From contig CM073195.1 of the NCBI GenBank assembly GCA_037042915.1, forward strand, positions 2,108,001 through 2,172,000: 64,000 nucleotides of DNA. Direction: 5' to 3'. This DNA is from Auricularia sp. M13 (Eukaryota; Basidiomycota; Agaricomycetes; Auriculariales; Auriculariaceae). Each line of letters starts with the position of its first letter. The stretch's first letter is position 1. A program made the translations under genes and the position numbers. A model generated the notes under the pieces. That model saw only the letters and a list, made by a program, of their open reading frames with translations, did not search any database and was not told where the DNA came from. Shown here piece after piece: positions 22,233-33,600 of this stretch.

Positions 22233-23094
22233 TGTTGCGGTCATCACGGCCGTCGCAAGCTCTGTCCGCTTGCCCGCGGGTTTTACGCCGCTTCGCCGAG
22301 CGTTCGGTCGCTGCTGTATACAGTCGGCGCACTGTTTATCCTCGGACGGAGACTCGGCCAGGGTTATACGCCTAGAGCTGCTCACCTCGGGATATGATCG
22401 ACGCGCCGCTCTCTACCTGTCTAGAGGGTGAGACGACCTCGGCGCATACCCCAATTCGGCTCGGTGGAGGCTTCTTCTCCTCGGACCAGGGTTCGGCAGC
22501 TTTCCCCTCGCTGTATATGTCGGATATGGGCGTTACGGTGCTCGGGACAAGCTCCAGGACCACCTTTGGACCTGGGGCTGACTCGGCGGGTCACCTTGAG
22601 CGGCCTCGGAGAGTCGGGAACGCCTCTATTGGACTTCTCGTGGGAGCGGTACTCCTCGGATGGATAGTAGGCTGGTTATCATCGCCTGATACAAGCTCGG
22701 CTACACCCTCGGACCCTCGGCCCGTGGCCTCAACAGTGCGGCGCTCTCCCCGTGTACTCGGGAGGTGCCCTCCTTCTCGGTCCGTACCCTCGGTGGATGT
22801 GTGTGCGTGTGTAGCATACCTCGGCACCTTCACCCTATCTCGGACCACGTTCGACTGGAGGTGTGGTATGGTTTTGGCACCATGGGGGACGACGGTGGGT
22901 GGACCCTTTAGCTCCGGGATCACCCTGGACCGGATCAGCGGACCTTGGGGAGGGGTATATAGGTTGTAGGGTGTAGATGCGTGTACCCTAGGTTTGGTCT
23001 GGTCAATTGTACCGCTTGTCCGTTCTTCCTCGTCCCTCTCTCTCTCCTCTCTTGGGCGTCGGTCTCGGCGAGTGACGAGCGCTCTGCCGTGACA
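22233..23094 (+). repeat. Left LTR of nested element
   Basis: 862 bp. Differs from the right LTR by eye only in a CT-rich run near 23037 (4 bp longer), so insertion was recent. It is dense in CTCGG/CCTCGG words. TATA box about 22956; transcription would start shortly after. Confidence 0.9.
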
Positions 23095-24152
23095 TAAGAC
23101 CAAACCTTCACTCCCTTTCGACCGACGCTCATCCCTCTTCTCCTTCCCCACACGGCCGCGGCGTCCTCTCGACTACTATCGCCCGTGTGTCAAAGCCGAC
23201 GACCTCATCAGGCCGGCCTCGCCGTCAGCTAGCCGCTGTGCACCGGCCGAGGTCCATTGGCACCCGCATCCTTCTCCCTCGGAGTCGCCACCCACCCCGA
23301 GAAGCGAGGCGTACGCTGCCAAGGCCCTATCTCCACCCCATCAGCCGCAGCGCATGACCAAGCCCTTGGCACAGCCTCTCCACACGGTCGCGCGGGATAC
23401 CCCGATCCCGCCCCCGGCGACCCCTGGTGCAGCACCTCCTTCGCACCTTCTACCCCGGCGAGTAAACCGAGACACTCGCCTACGCCCAAAATCCCACCCC
23501 GGTTGTCTGGACTTGCGCGCTCAAGCCACGCAGCTGTTGTACCTTCCCCTCTCGCACGCCATCGGCAGATGGGGCCTCGGCCGTGATCCGGATGGACTGG
23601 ATGCACGCGCCGCAACGCCCGAGATATGTATACCCTCATCCCGAGGACGTCACGACCCACCGGCCACTGGCTGGACGAACTGTACGATGTCTCACGACCC
23701 TCCGAGCTCACGCCGAAGCTCCGGCAACCAGTAACTTCACTCGCTGCGCGAATCCCAGCCGCCGACGGCGGATCCCACACGTTCCTTATTTCCCTTATCA
23801 CTTACAGGTCGTGGCGCGGGCGCAGTCGGACCCACAGGACACAGTACAAGATTGGAATCCCACGGCCCTCGGACACTGGATTCGGCCGCAGGAGACATAC
23901 ATTGAACGGCACCCCATCTAGGATGGACGCGCAGGCGGTCGGAACCGAACCCTTGGACCCGCAGGGAGGAGCCCAATTATTCTCACACGGACCCGGACCC
24001 TCGCCTCGGTCGCAAGTTCAAGAAAACTATTTATATTTTGTACACGCGCCCATTGCGACAAGAAAACTACATACAAGCCGGCCGATTCGAGCATCTAGTC
24101 CATATCCATCGCCTCCTCCACCTCCTCCTCCTCCTCCTCCTCCGGACCCGAC

Positions 24153-25524
24153 TCAGGTGGCGCGGATGCGCGCGAGGAGGCCGCCCCAGGTGTCACGGAG
24201 GCGCGCGGCGACCGAGTAGCGGTACCCGCTGCGGCGAGTGCCCCGACGCATCGCCGAGCGCAAAGGCGCCGTCGCCGACGGCTGCGCATTTGCGGCCGCA
24301 CCCCCGGTGACCAGCGCCCACGCCGCCGCAAACTGGCCCATGAAGTTGGGGTGCAGCGCGGGCGCTGCGACCCCGACCTCACCCGGCGCCTCGATAGGCA
24401 GCGCCGGCAAGCTCTCCTTCGCCGCCCGGGACCGCGACACACGGGACGATGACGACGCGGGCACCTGGGACGTGACCGACGCGGCGCGGGAACGAGAAGG
24501 CGGCGCGCGCGCGCCCGATACCGGCGCCTTGGAGCCCTTGCCCGTCTTGGTCCCGAACCCGAGCGGGGCGCGCAGGTCCTTCCAAGAGCACTTTACCTTC
24601 CGACGCGAGCACTCGAGGCACGCCGCCAGCCCCTGCGCCGGAAGGCAGTCGTCGTCGCGGTCCGCACAACGGCTGCACGGCTGCCCAGTGTCAGATATCA
24701 CAACCCACGCAGGACGATGGTAACTACTCACCGAGGTCGGGACCCCATGGCGGTCTATCAGACCCTCCGCGAACGCCCGGTCCCACGCATGTCGGCGGTC
24801 GCGCAGAGCGGGTTGCTCCTCCACGCCGGGCGGGGGTGTCCGTGGCCGACGCGGGTGATGCAACACAGAGCCCAACGACGGCGGCGCAGGAGCGGGCGGC
24901 ATCCGCACAGCAGACGATGAGCGCGGCCGACGAGCAGGCGGCGCCGAGGGAACAGACGGAGCGGGCGCCGACGGTCGGGACGAAGACGACGCTGGCGCAG
25001 GACGACGCGGCCGAGGAACAACAACCGACAGCGGCGGCAGCGCGGACCTCTCGCACTCGGCGTACAGCGGGTGCCCGGGCGGGATCTTCAGCGTCGAGCA
25101 ACGGGTCCTGAACACGGCATCCGACGGCAGAGGCGGGAGGCGAGCGCCAGCGGACGAACTTGCTCGGATAGCGCGGCGGGCACGGACAAAACGGCGACAG
25201 GAGGGCGTCCGCGGGCGACGAGCAAGCAGCCAGACCGAGAGCAAGAGCACGGGCCGACGGCAACAACGAGAAAAGCAGGCGGCGCTCGACGCCGAACTCC
25301 AACTGTCGGTCGCGGGCCAGGTCACGGTGCGCAGCGGGGATGCCAGGGTCGCCGAGCGCGGCGGCGATGCGGTCCATGGCGTCGGTCAGGACAACGATGC
25401 GGGCCTCCATATCCACGGTCCGGGCGCGCGAGAGCACAAAGTCGGGCAGCACGGGCACCCAGGCGGGTGCTCCGCCACTGCGCTGGTCGTCGCGGGCGTC
25501 GTCTGCGCGGTCTGCAGAGGGCAT
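24153..25524 (-). CDS. Cysteine-cluster (Zn-finger-like) protein inside the LTR element
   Basis: The C-terminal 390-residue frame (24153 to about 25325) contains PCSRCADRDDDC followed by ACLECSRRKVKCS. This C-x2-C...C-x2-C-x4-KxxC cluster resembles, but is not identical to, the Zn2Cys6 DNA-binding type. Arginine/serine/proline-rich disorder surrounds it, with C-terminal LRDTWGGLLARIR. The probable N-terminus is in another frame (Met 25524, MPSADRADDARDD, then MEARIVVLTDAMDRIAAALG with AHRDLARDRQLEFG), joined by an intron or a frame change between about 25150 and 25330. From memory, proteins of this shape are numerous in Agaricomycete genomes. The gene runs opposite to the LTR transcript, so it was captured in antisense or has its own promoter. 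Confidence 0.6.
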
Positions 25525-25691
25525 GGTGGTGGTAAGAGGACAAGAAGCAGATTGACAGGCCGAAGCTTTATGTCCAACCGCGAACTGAATTGCCATTCAG
25601 TCCGCGGCGCCCTCGGCCCGTTGTTTCGTCCTCCCGCCTTTCGCCTCTCACCCTCGGACGCTCTCTCGGCTCGCGGCTTGAAAGGGGGTTA

Positions 25692-26549
25692 TGTTGCGGT
25701 CATCACGGCCGTCGCAAGCTCTGTCCGCTTGCCCGCGGGTTTTACGCCGCTTCGCCGAGCGTTCGGTCGCTGCTGTATACAGTCGGCGCACTGTTTATCC
25801 TCGGACGGAGACTCGGCCAGGGTTATACGCCTAGAGCTGCTCACCTCGGGATATGATCGACGCGCCGCTCTCTACCTGTCTAGAGGGTGAGACGACCTCG
25901 GCGCATACCCCAATTCGGCTCGGTGGAGGCTTCTTCTCCTCGGACCAGGGTTCGGCAGCTTTCCCCTCGCTGTATATGTCGGATATGGGCGTTACGGTGC
26001 TCGGGACAAGCTCCAGGACCACCTTTGGACCTGGGGCTGACTCGGCGGGTCACCTTGAGCGGCCTCGGAGAGTCGGGAACGCCTCTATTGGACTTCTCGT
26101 GGGAGCGGTACTCCTCGGATGGATAGTAGGCTGGTTATCATCGCCTGATACAAGCTCGGCTACACCCTCGGACCCTCGGCCCGTGGCCTCAACAGTGCGG
26201 CGCTCTCCCCGTGTACTCGGGAGGTGCCCTCCTTCTCGGTCCGTACCCTCGGTGGATGTGTGTGCGTGTGTAGCATACCTCGGCACCTTCACCCTATCTC
26301 GGACCACGTTCGACTGGAGGTGTGGTATGGTTTTGGCACCATGGGGGACGACGGTGGGTGGACCCTTTAGCTCCGGGATCACCCTGGACCGGATCAGCGG
26401 ACCTTGGGGAGGGGTATATAGGTTGTAGGGTGTAGATGCGTGTACCCTAGGTTTGGTCTGGTCAATTGTACCGCTTGTCCGTTCTTCCTCGTCCCTCTCT
26501 CCTCTCTTGGGCGTCGGTCTCGGCGAGTGACGAGCGCTCTGCCGTGACA
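25692..26549 (+). repeat. Right LTR of nested element
   Basis: 858 bp, near-identical to the left LTR. Directly preceded by the purine tract GAAAGGGGGTTA and followed by the second AGGAA target duplication. TATA box about 26413. Confidence 0.9.
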
Positions 26550-28282
26550 AGGAATCAACGTAGTCTTTTACATCCTGAACCATTTTCTTCCACCATACCT
26601 CTTCCCTGAGGTATGTAAGCGTTTTGAAAGTTCCGAGATGGGCTAGAATGCTATGGGCTTGTTCAATGAGCACTTCCCGTACCCGCTGACCCCGTATTTC
26701 CACATCGGGAATGCACAACAGCTTGCGAGGAGGTTGGCCCTGAATCGTGAAGATCAATTCCTCGCCCTCCAGCCCAGAAACCTCGAAGTTTTTGAACTGT
26801 GTGGGACTCTGCAAAACTTTCGCAAAGAACGAGTCGAAACCGTATTTCCCTTGCAGTTCGGTGCTCAGTTGAATTCCAGGTTTCTGCTGCGAGATGATCG
26901 TCGCCAGCCCTGGTCTTGTTACGTTGCCGGCACCGCCTGATGCCGCAATCCCGTCGTCGGCGCCTGATCCTCCAGCGTCTTCGTGTAACGACTCAACGTC
27001 ACGTTCAATAGCGGACGGTTCAAATTCATGTTCAACGGCGGTCGGTCCAAATTCATGTTCAACGGCGGCCGATCCAAATTCATGTTCAAGAGGATCCGGC
27101 CCGACGTCAGATTCGCCTTCGGACGATTCGGTTCCTTCCAGATTAGGTTGTCCCAGCACAGTGGCCGTTGTCCGGCGCGCGTTCCTGAGCCGGACTTCCG
27201 GTATTGGCGGACCCTTCTCGCCGCGGATGCGCGCCGACCGCCTGGGTACCCGACGCAGATCCTCCGTCTCGTCGGCGTCTTCGTCCCGGCGCAGACGCGC
27301 GGCCGAAAGTAACACTGCCCTTCCCACGAATACGGGAGCTGAAATCGGTACTAGCCCCTCGTCGTCATCGTCAGAGCTGCTGGAATCGCCCTCCTCACGG
27401 ACGAACTCAGCCGGTGTTCTTACAGTACCCGGTTCATCCTCTTGGTAGAGCCGGGAGAGTCCATCTGCCAGGACATTGTCGACGCCCGGAACGTACTCGA
27501 TGGTGAAATCAAACTCGTTAAGGACATGTAGCCATCGCATTTGCCTCTGGGATAACTCCTTCTGTTTCATGAAGTGGATGAGAGCTTTATGGTCCGTGCA
27601 GATTCGGAACTTAACTCCGTGCAGCATGGGCCTGAACCTTTTGAGAGATTCTACTATGGCTAACAGTTCCCTTTCATGAACAGGGTAGTTTTGCTGTGCA
27701 CTATTCAACTTGGCACTCCAGAACGTGATCACCCGAGCCGTAGCAATATCAGTTCCTTGACTAATGTAGCCGCTGGCTCCGGTGAGCGAAGCGTCGGTTA
27801 TGAGGTTAACCGGTCCGGCGGACATTGAATAGTCTATTGCATGCCGGCGCCGATCACGGTGCCTTTGCACGATGTCTTTTACCAGCTCGAACGCCCGTTG
27901 GTGCGTATCTTTCCATATGAACGGCTTGGTCGACCCTATTAACGATGACAAGGTGCCCATAGGCACGCGAATTCCCTGGCAATCGTTTGCCAGGAACCCA
28001 ACGGCGCCGATGAAGGACATCAGCAATCCCTTCGACGTCGGCGCCGGCCAGGACACGACCTTATCCACCTTATGTGGGTCCATCTTTATGCCGTCTTGGT
28101 CTATTACATGACCTAAAATCACCAGCTCTTCTGCAAATAGTTGCATTTTGCTAGGATTCAAGAAGAATTTTTCCCTTCGAAGGACCTCAAAAATCTGTAG
28201 TAAGTGTCTTTCGTGTTCCTCTGCGGTATCTGAATAGACAATAATGTCGTCTAGATAAACATCCATGAATACCCCAATGAAC
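26550..28282 (-). CDS. Gypsy RT C-terminal part, RNase H and integrase zinc-finger half (fragment)
   Basis: Begins at the KDZ insertion point with VFMDVYLDDIIVYSDT, which contains the RT catalytic YxDD. It continues through the RT thumb (LGHVIDQDGIKMDPHKV) to RNase H (LITDASLTGASGY, NYPVHERELLAIVE, FRICTDHKALIHF) and the tether region (FDFTIEYVPGVDNVLADGLS). A long acidic spacer follows, including an imperfect repeat of VEHEF-type units near 27020-27090. The fragment ends in the first half of the integrase zinc finger (AHSILAHLGTFKTL, then KDYVDS), where the LTR element is inserted. Catalytic residues look intact, so inactivation came from the insertions rather than from point decay. Confidence 0.9.
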
Positions 28283-28799
28283 ACCCCAGGCAGTCACCAC
28301 GGAGGTCCCGAATACATCCGAAGGGGGGTTTCCCAGTATCAGAACAACCCCCCTTAAATCTGTCCGTCGGCCAGATTATATCGGTCGCTGGCGACATCGA
28401 CCGGCGGGGCTGTCCTTTCCGCGGCCGCCGCCGTCGCCTCGACGGCCGCCGCCGTCGCCTCAACAGCTGCCACCGTCGCTCCAGCGGCCCTGGCTGCTGT
28501 CAGCGGCGACATAGGGCCTGTCCACCGACCGTCGCGGCCGTCGTCGGCAGCCATCAGCCGGCGCTAATGGGGCGCTACCGGCAATCTCCGGGGATCGTCG
28601 GGCCCGATGTGCGGGACGCCAAAAGCATCCGCTCGCCGGCGCTTATGGCAAATGCCGACCCGCATCAATCCGGGTTTGTTTGCTTCAAATGCGGCCGCCG
28701 TTGACCGGACCGTTCGCCGGCAGGCAGAATATTCGTCGGCAGGCGGAATAAAAAAACATTCCTTCCCCTGCACCCTCTAATACATAGTGGCATACATGT
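28283..28799 (+). repeat. Left terminal inverted repeat of KDZ element
   Basis: About 517 bp matching the reverse complement of 48648-49165 with scattered differences and one small indel. It contains G/C-rich (GCC)n-type triplet runs and several GCCGGC words. Similarity stops just outside CATACATGT near 28799. Confidence 0.9.
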
Positions 28800-28849
28800 A
28801 TACAGTAATATCGAATGCAAAAGTGATAGAGAAGAGCCATGCCAGCACA

Positions 28850-30260
28850 TGGATGTGCCTGTTGCTGTACATGATAGTGGTGGCGTGGTTTGGCGTGGCG
28901 TAGGTGCGTATGTCTGGAATGTAGGGGGTCACCCTAGTGTTGTTGTGTAGTGTTGGACTCTGCGAAGGTTCGGTGTGGCGTAGGTGCGTATCTTTGCAGT
29001 TTAGGGGCTCGCCCTAGTGGTTTTATGTAGGTCTATGAAAAGGTTCAACGTGGCGCTATCGCTGCAATGTACGGGCACACCATAGATAACTGTAGAGCCT
29101 TCACCGAGCAACAGATGTCACCCGTTGATCGGCGGATGACTCCCGTTCACTATTGATAGTCAGTCTCAATTTAGAACTGGCTGAGCAGAGCCATGCGAGC
29201 GACACAGATGTGCCCGTTGTTGTACATAATAGTAGTGGTAGCAGTTAGTTATACAGGTCAATTCGTTGCTTCAGCATGGCCTAGGTGCATATGTCTGGAA
29301 TGTATGGGGTCACCATCAAGGCAGCAGAAAGTTCGGTGCAGTTAAAGTGTAAGGCACCATTGGCGCGTCGGTGAATCACGCCGGCCGGCGAAAGACGGCA
29401 GCCTGTAAAGGCCTAGGGACCATTGGCTCGCCGGTGAAACATGTCGGCCGGTAACTTCATTGGCTCGCCGTTGTAACACCTTGACCGGCTGGCAACTCAG
29501 ATGTGCCCGTTGTTGTACATAATTGTAGTAGTAGTAGTTCATTTGTTGTACATAATTGTAGTAGTAGTAGCAGTTTATTTGTTGTACATAATAGTAGTAG
29601 TAGCAGTTCAATCGACAGGCCGGTGAATCACGCCGGCCGGCGTAAGCCATCGGATCGTCGGCCAGCCGGCGAAAGAGGGACTATTCGCTCGCCGGTGAAA
29701 CATGTTGGCCGGCGAATGCACACGGATAGTTGGCCGGCCGGCGACTTCATTGGCTCGCCGTTGTAACACCTTGACCGGCTGGCAACTCAGATGTGCCCGT
29801 TGTTGTACATAATTGTAGTAGTAGTAGTTCATTTGTTGTACATAATTGTAGTAGTAGCAGTTTATTTGTTGTACATAATAGTAGTAGTAGCAGTTCAATC
29901 TACAGGCCGGTGAATCACGCCAGCCGGCGTAAGCCATTGGATCGTCGGCCAGCCGGTGAAAGAGGGACTCGGCGAATGCACACGGATGGTTGGCCGGCCG
30001 GCGACTTCATTGGCTCGCCGTTGTAACACCTTGACCGGCTGGCAACTCAGATGTGCCCGTTGTTGTACATAATTGTAGTAGTAGTAGTTCATTTGTTGTA
30101 CATAATAGTAGGAGTAGCAGTTCATTTGTTGTACATAATAGTAGTAGTAGCAGCTCAATCTACTGGCCGGTGAATGCACAGGGATAGTTAGCCGGCCGAT
30201 GACTTCATTGGCTTGCCGTTGTAATACCTTGACGGGCTGGCAGCTTTGCAACCAAAACAA
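28850..30260. repeat. Left subterminal repeat array
   Basis: The 20-mer ATGTGCCCGTTGTTGTACAT occurs at 29208, 29501, 29791 and 30051, with a variant at 28850. The last three are embedded in 260-290-bp tandem units that also contain (GTA)n-rich spacers and repeated GCCGGCGA words. The reverse complement of the motif recurs near the right end (48298, weaker at 47944), so these are subterminal inverted repeats of the kind that bind transposases. Confidence 0.8.
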
Positions 30261-30627
30261 AATGTATTGCAGGACAGTAAAAGATCATGTTGAAGATCTC
30301 GAGGACACAAGCCGATCATGTTGAAGACCGGGAAAGATCAAGCGGCGAGAGGTTGCACGGCGATGGAGAAGTGAGAACGACATCGGAGAGCGCGAAAAGA
30401 GGGGAGGGGGAGAGGATGGAAGGCGGGGAGGGGGCGGGAAGTAGGGTTTTGCACGGGTAAACCCTCAGATGTACAGAGATAACCCGGACCCTTACCCGCA
30501 AGGGTCATACCCGTCGTACCTCCGGGTAGAAGGCCGGTGCGGGTTTTGATGCGGGTTGCAGGGGTCACTCGAGGGTCCAACCCGTTGAGGGTACCGTAAT
30601 TCCCGAAGAAGTAAATTCCTACATGCA

Positions 30628-33600
30628 TTAATCATCAATCACAATGGTGTCAGAAACTCTATCCCAGCCCTCCTCAAAAGGCTCTTCCTCCCCCTTCACC
30701 TCGGGCAGAACAACAACTTTCATGATGTCTTCGTCCTTGACAAATCCAGCACGAGACCATTCTCCAAGGCAGAGGAGAGCGCTTGCAGTCTGGACCGAAA
30801 GTCGATTCCGAGTGTAGGGGAGTATATGGCGGCCACGGCTGAACACGCGCTCGACGTCAACAGAGGTAGCTGCGAGAAAGATTAGCTCAACGTAGGTAGT
30901 CGGTTCAAAGGCCCGTTCAATTGCATGCGCACCGGGAATCATAAGATAATCACGAGCCATGCGCGAGAGACGGGGATAAGTCGCGGATTTCTTGCGCCAC
31001 CAGGCCAAGACCCCGCTAGCATCGACTTTCTCGATGGGACTGCTGAGGTAATGCTGCAACTCGTCTTGCACGGAGTCTTCGAAGTTTACCAGCGAAGGTA
31101 GAGTATCGAATATATTTTCTACAGGCTGCAGAATGGTTAGAGGGAACTCGAAATGCTGGTGCGCGCGACGGTCTTGCATCACCCGCTGTGCAAGGTTCGG
31201 ATAGCGCGGCGCGAGACGGAGAGGCAACGGCTCGCGCCCACGCCGTTTCCACTCCCGTTTCACAGCGAACGACGGCCAGCCCGTGCAATTGCAGGGGCTG
31301 GAGCGCACAATGGCCTGGCAGGGGGGCGATGAGGCACTGAACGGCCGGGAAGAGTGCACGGCAGCGCTCACGCTGCGTGGTTGCGCGGCGAGGCGCGGGA
31401 ACAGCGCGGGAACGCCGCGCGCACGCGCCGTTTCGACTGCCGCGCCGAAACAAAGGCCCGCCAGCCCGTGCAATTGCACGGGCCGGTGCGCGCGAGTGTC
31501 CGCCAGCGCCAGCGCTGAGCGGCTGGGCGGCGCGGGAACAGCGCGCGCGCGCGCCGTTCCGACTACCGCGTCGGAACGAAGGACGCCCAGCCCGTGCAAT
31601 TGCACGGACTGGTGCGCGAGTGCCCGCCAGCGCCAGCGCTGGACGGCTGGGCGGCGGGGCGCTGGGCGGCGCTGGAACAGTGCGCGCGCGCGCCGTTCCG
31701 ACTACCGCGTCGGAACGAAGGACCCCCAGCCCGTGCAATTGCACAGACTGGTGCGCGCGAGTGCCCGCCAGCGCCAGCGCTGCGTAGTTGCGCGGCGGGG
31801 CGCTGGGCGGCGCGGGAACAGCGCGGGAACGCCGCGCGCACGCGCCGTGTCGACTCCCGCGCCGAAACAAAGGCCCGCCAGCCCGTGCAATTGCACGGGC
31901 CGGTGCGCGCGAGTGCCCGCCAGCGCCAGCGCTGCGTAGTTGCGCGGGCGGGCGCTGGCGGCGCTGGAACAGTGCGCGGGCGGGCGCTGGGTGGCGCTGG
32001 AACAGTGTGCGGCGGCGCCGTTCCGACTACCGCGTCGGAACGAAGGACCCCAGCCCGTGCAATTGCACGGACTGGTGCGCGCGAGTGCCCGCCAGCGCCA
32101 GCGCTGGACGACTGGGCGGCGGGGCGCTGGGCGGCGCAGGAACAGCGCGCGCGCCGTTCCGACTCCGCGTCGGAACGAAGGACGCCCAGCCCGTGCAATT
32201 GCACGGACTGGTGCGCGCGAGTGTCCGCCAGCGCCAGCGCTGGACGGCTGGGCGGCAGGGCGCTGGGCGGCGCTGGAACAGCGCGCGCGCGCGCCGTTCC
32301 GACTCCCGCGTCGGAACGAAGGACGCCCAGCCCGTGCAATTGCACGGACTGGTGCGCGCGAGTGTCCGCCAGCGCCAGCGCTGGACGGCTAGGCGGCAGG
32401 GCGCTGGGCGGCGCTGGAACAGCGCGCGCGCGCGCCGTTCCGACTCCCGCGTCGGAACGAAGGACGCCCAGCCCGTGCAATTGCACGGACTGGTTTTCGC
32501 GCTGGTCTGGCAGCGCCTGCTTTGCGCTGTGGGCGGCGGGATGCGGGGCGGCGTGGGAATAGGTGCGGCACGGGGCGAGTGTAAAGACTCTCGGATGGAT
32601 TCAATAAACACACCTTTTGCGGGCTTGCCGGACGCGTTGCTGTGGTTGTTGAAGCTGGGTAATCTGAGTCGAACGCCGCTCGAACGATGCCTTCAGCTGT
32701 TTTGATCCAATCCGACTCCCAGCCAGCCGCACGGAAATAGTCCAGCTTGTGTCGTGGATGAAGCACTACAGCAATGCTTTAGCTTGGATGCTGCAGGTGG
32801 AAGACAACGTACCCATGGCAATCCGGTAGGTGTCGGACGCGTCGGTCAGACTATAGTAGCGGTTCAAAGTTCGCTTCGCCAGCGCGACCGATGCTCGAAT
32901 GGCGTTATTGAATGTCGTCGTGGACATGTTGTCCGAGAAGACCCGGTTGATATGGTCCATGGCGGGGATGACGGTTGCAAGGTTTGGTGTGTCCTTGCGC
33001 GAGAAGAACAAAGTAGCGTCCTTGAGAATCTGTTGCAGACGTGAACGACCGCAAGTCGGGCAATGCAAAGGAAATACCTTAAGAACTTGTGCTAGCTGTG
33101 ACATTGTATCCCATTCCAATGTAGTTAGCTCGTAGTCCCGCAGACCAATATCGCGCTCGCTGGATATAGCGTCAACGACTTTACGATACTCGAGCGCAAA
33201 TCGGAGCATGTCGTATGTCGAGTTCCAGCGTGTCTTGACATCGCGCGGTAGAACGCGCTCCTTGACCTTGAGTGTCTGACAGAGCGCTTTCCAGCGCGGC
33301 AACAACTTGGTTGTGGAAAACAGTATCTTGTGCGCAAGTTTGCGCAACTTCGAGGCAAGTGGCGGGTACTGTCAGCGGAGTCACGGTGCAGCGATGAAGC
33401 TCCGAATGGCGCACCTTGAGCAAAGCCATCCGCACTGGCCGAACATCTTCGTCATGGATGAGGAGCTCCTCGCTGGACATCTCTTCCAGCTCGTTCACCC
33501 ATCCATCATCCTCCTCCTCCTCAGCATCACTGCCGTCCATTCCAATGTGTGCGCGTTCCTGGGCTGCGGCTTCTTCTTGGTCCAAGTCCTCAGCCAGCTT

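Larger units (their letters stand above)
22233..26549 (+). mobile_element. Nested LTR retroelement, non-autonomous, carrying a cysteine-rich gene in antisense
   Basis: Bounded by LTRs 22233-23094 and 25692-26549 (each TGTTGCGG to GTGACA) and a 5-bp target duplication AGGAA (22228-22232 and 26550-26554). Orientation is plus. Each LTR has a TATA box (GGGTATATAGG), and the purine tract GAAAGGGGGTTA directly precedes the right LTR, as a polypurine tract should. The 2.6-kb interior encodes no protease, RT or integrase that I can see. It carries one recognisable gene on the opposite strand. The element sits inside the Gypsy integrase zinc finger. Confidence 0.9.

Noticed and set aside
22394-22969. 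191-residue frame repeated identically at 25853-26428
   Set aside because: Lies within the LTRs and is a by-product of their sequence identity; no protein-like features.
31263-32500. CRISPR-like regular repeats
   Set aside because: Units of about 140 bp with diverged, contiguous sequence and no unique spacers, in a eukaryotic genome; a minisatellite.
31283-32705. Long frames on both strands in the minisatellite
   Set aside because: They repeat one motif because the repeat unit lacks stop codons; not independent genes.
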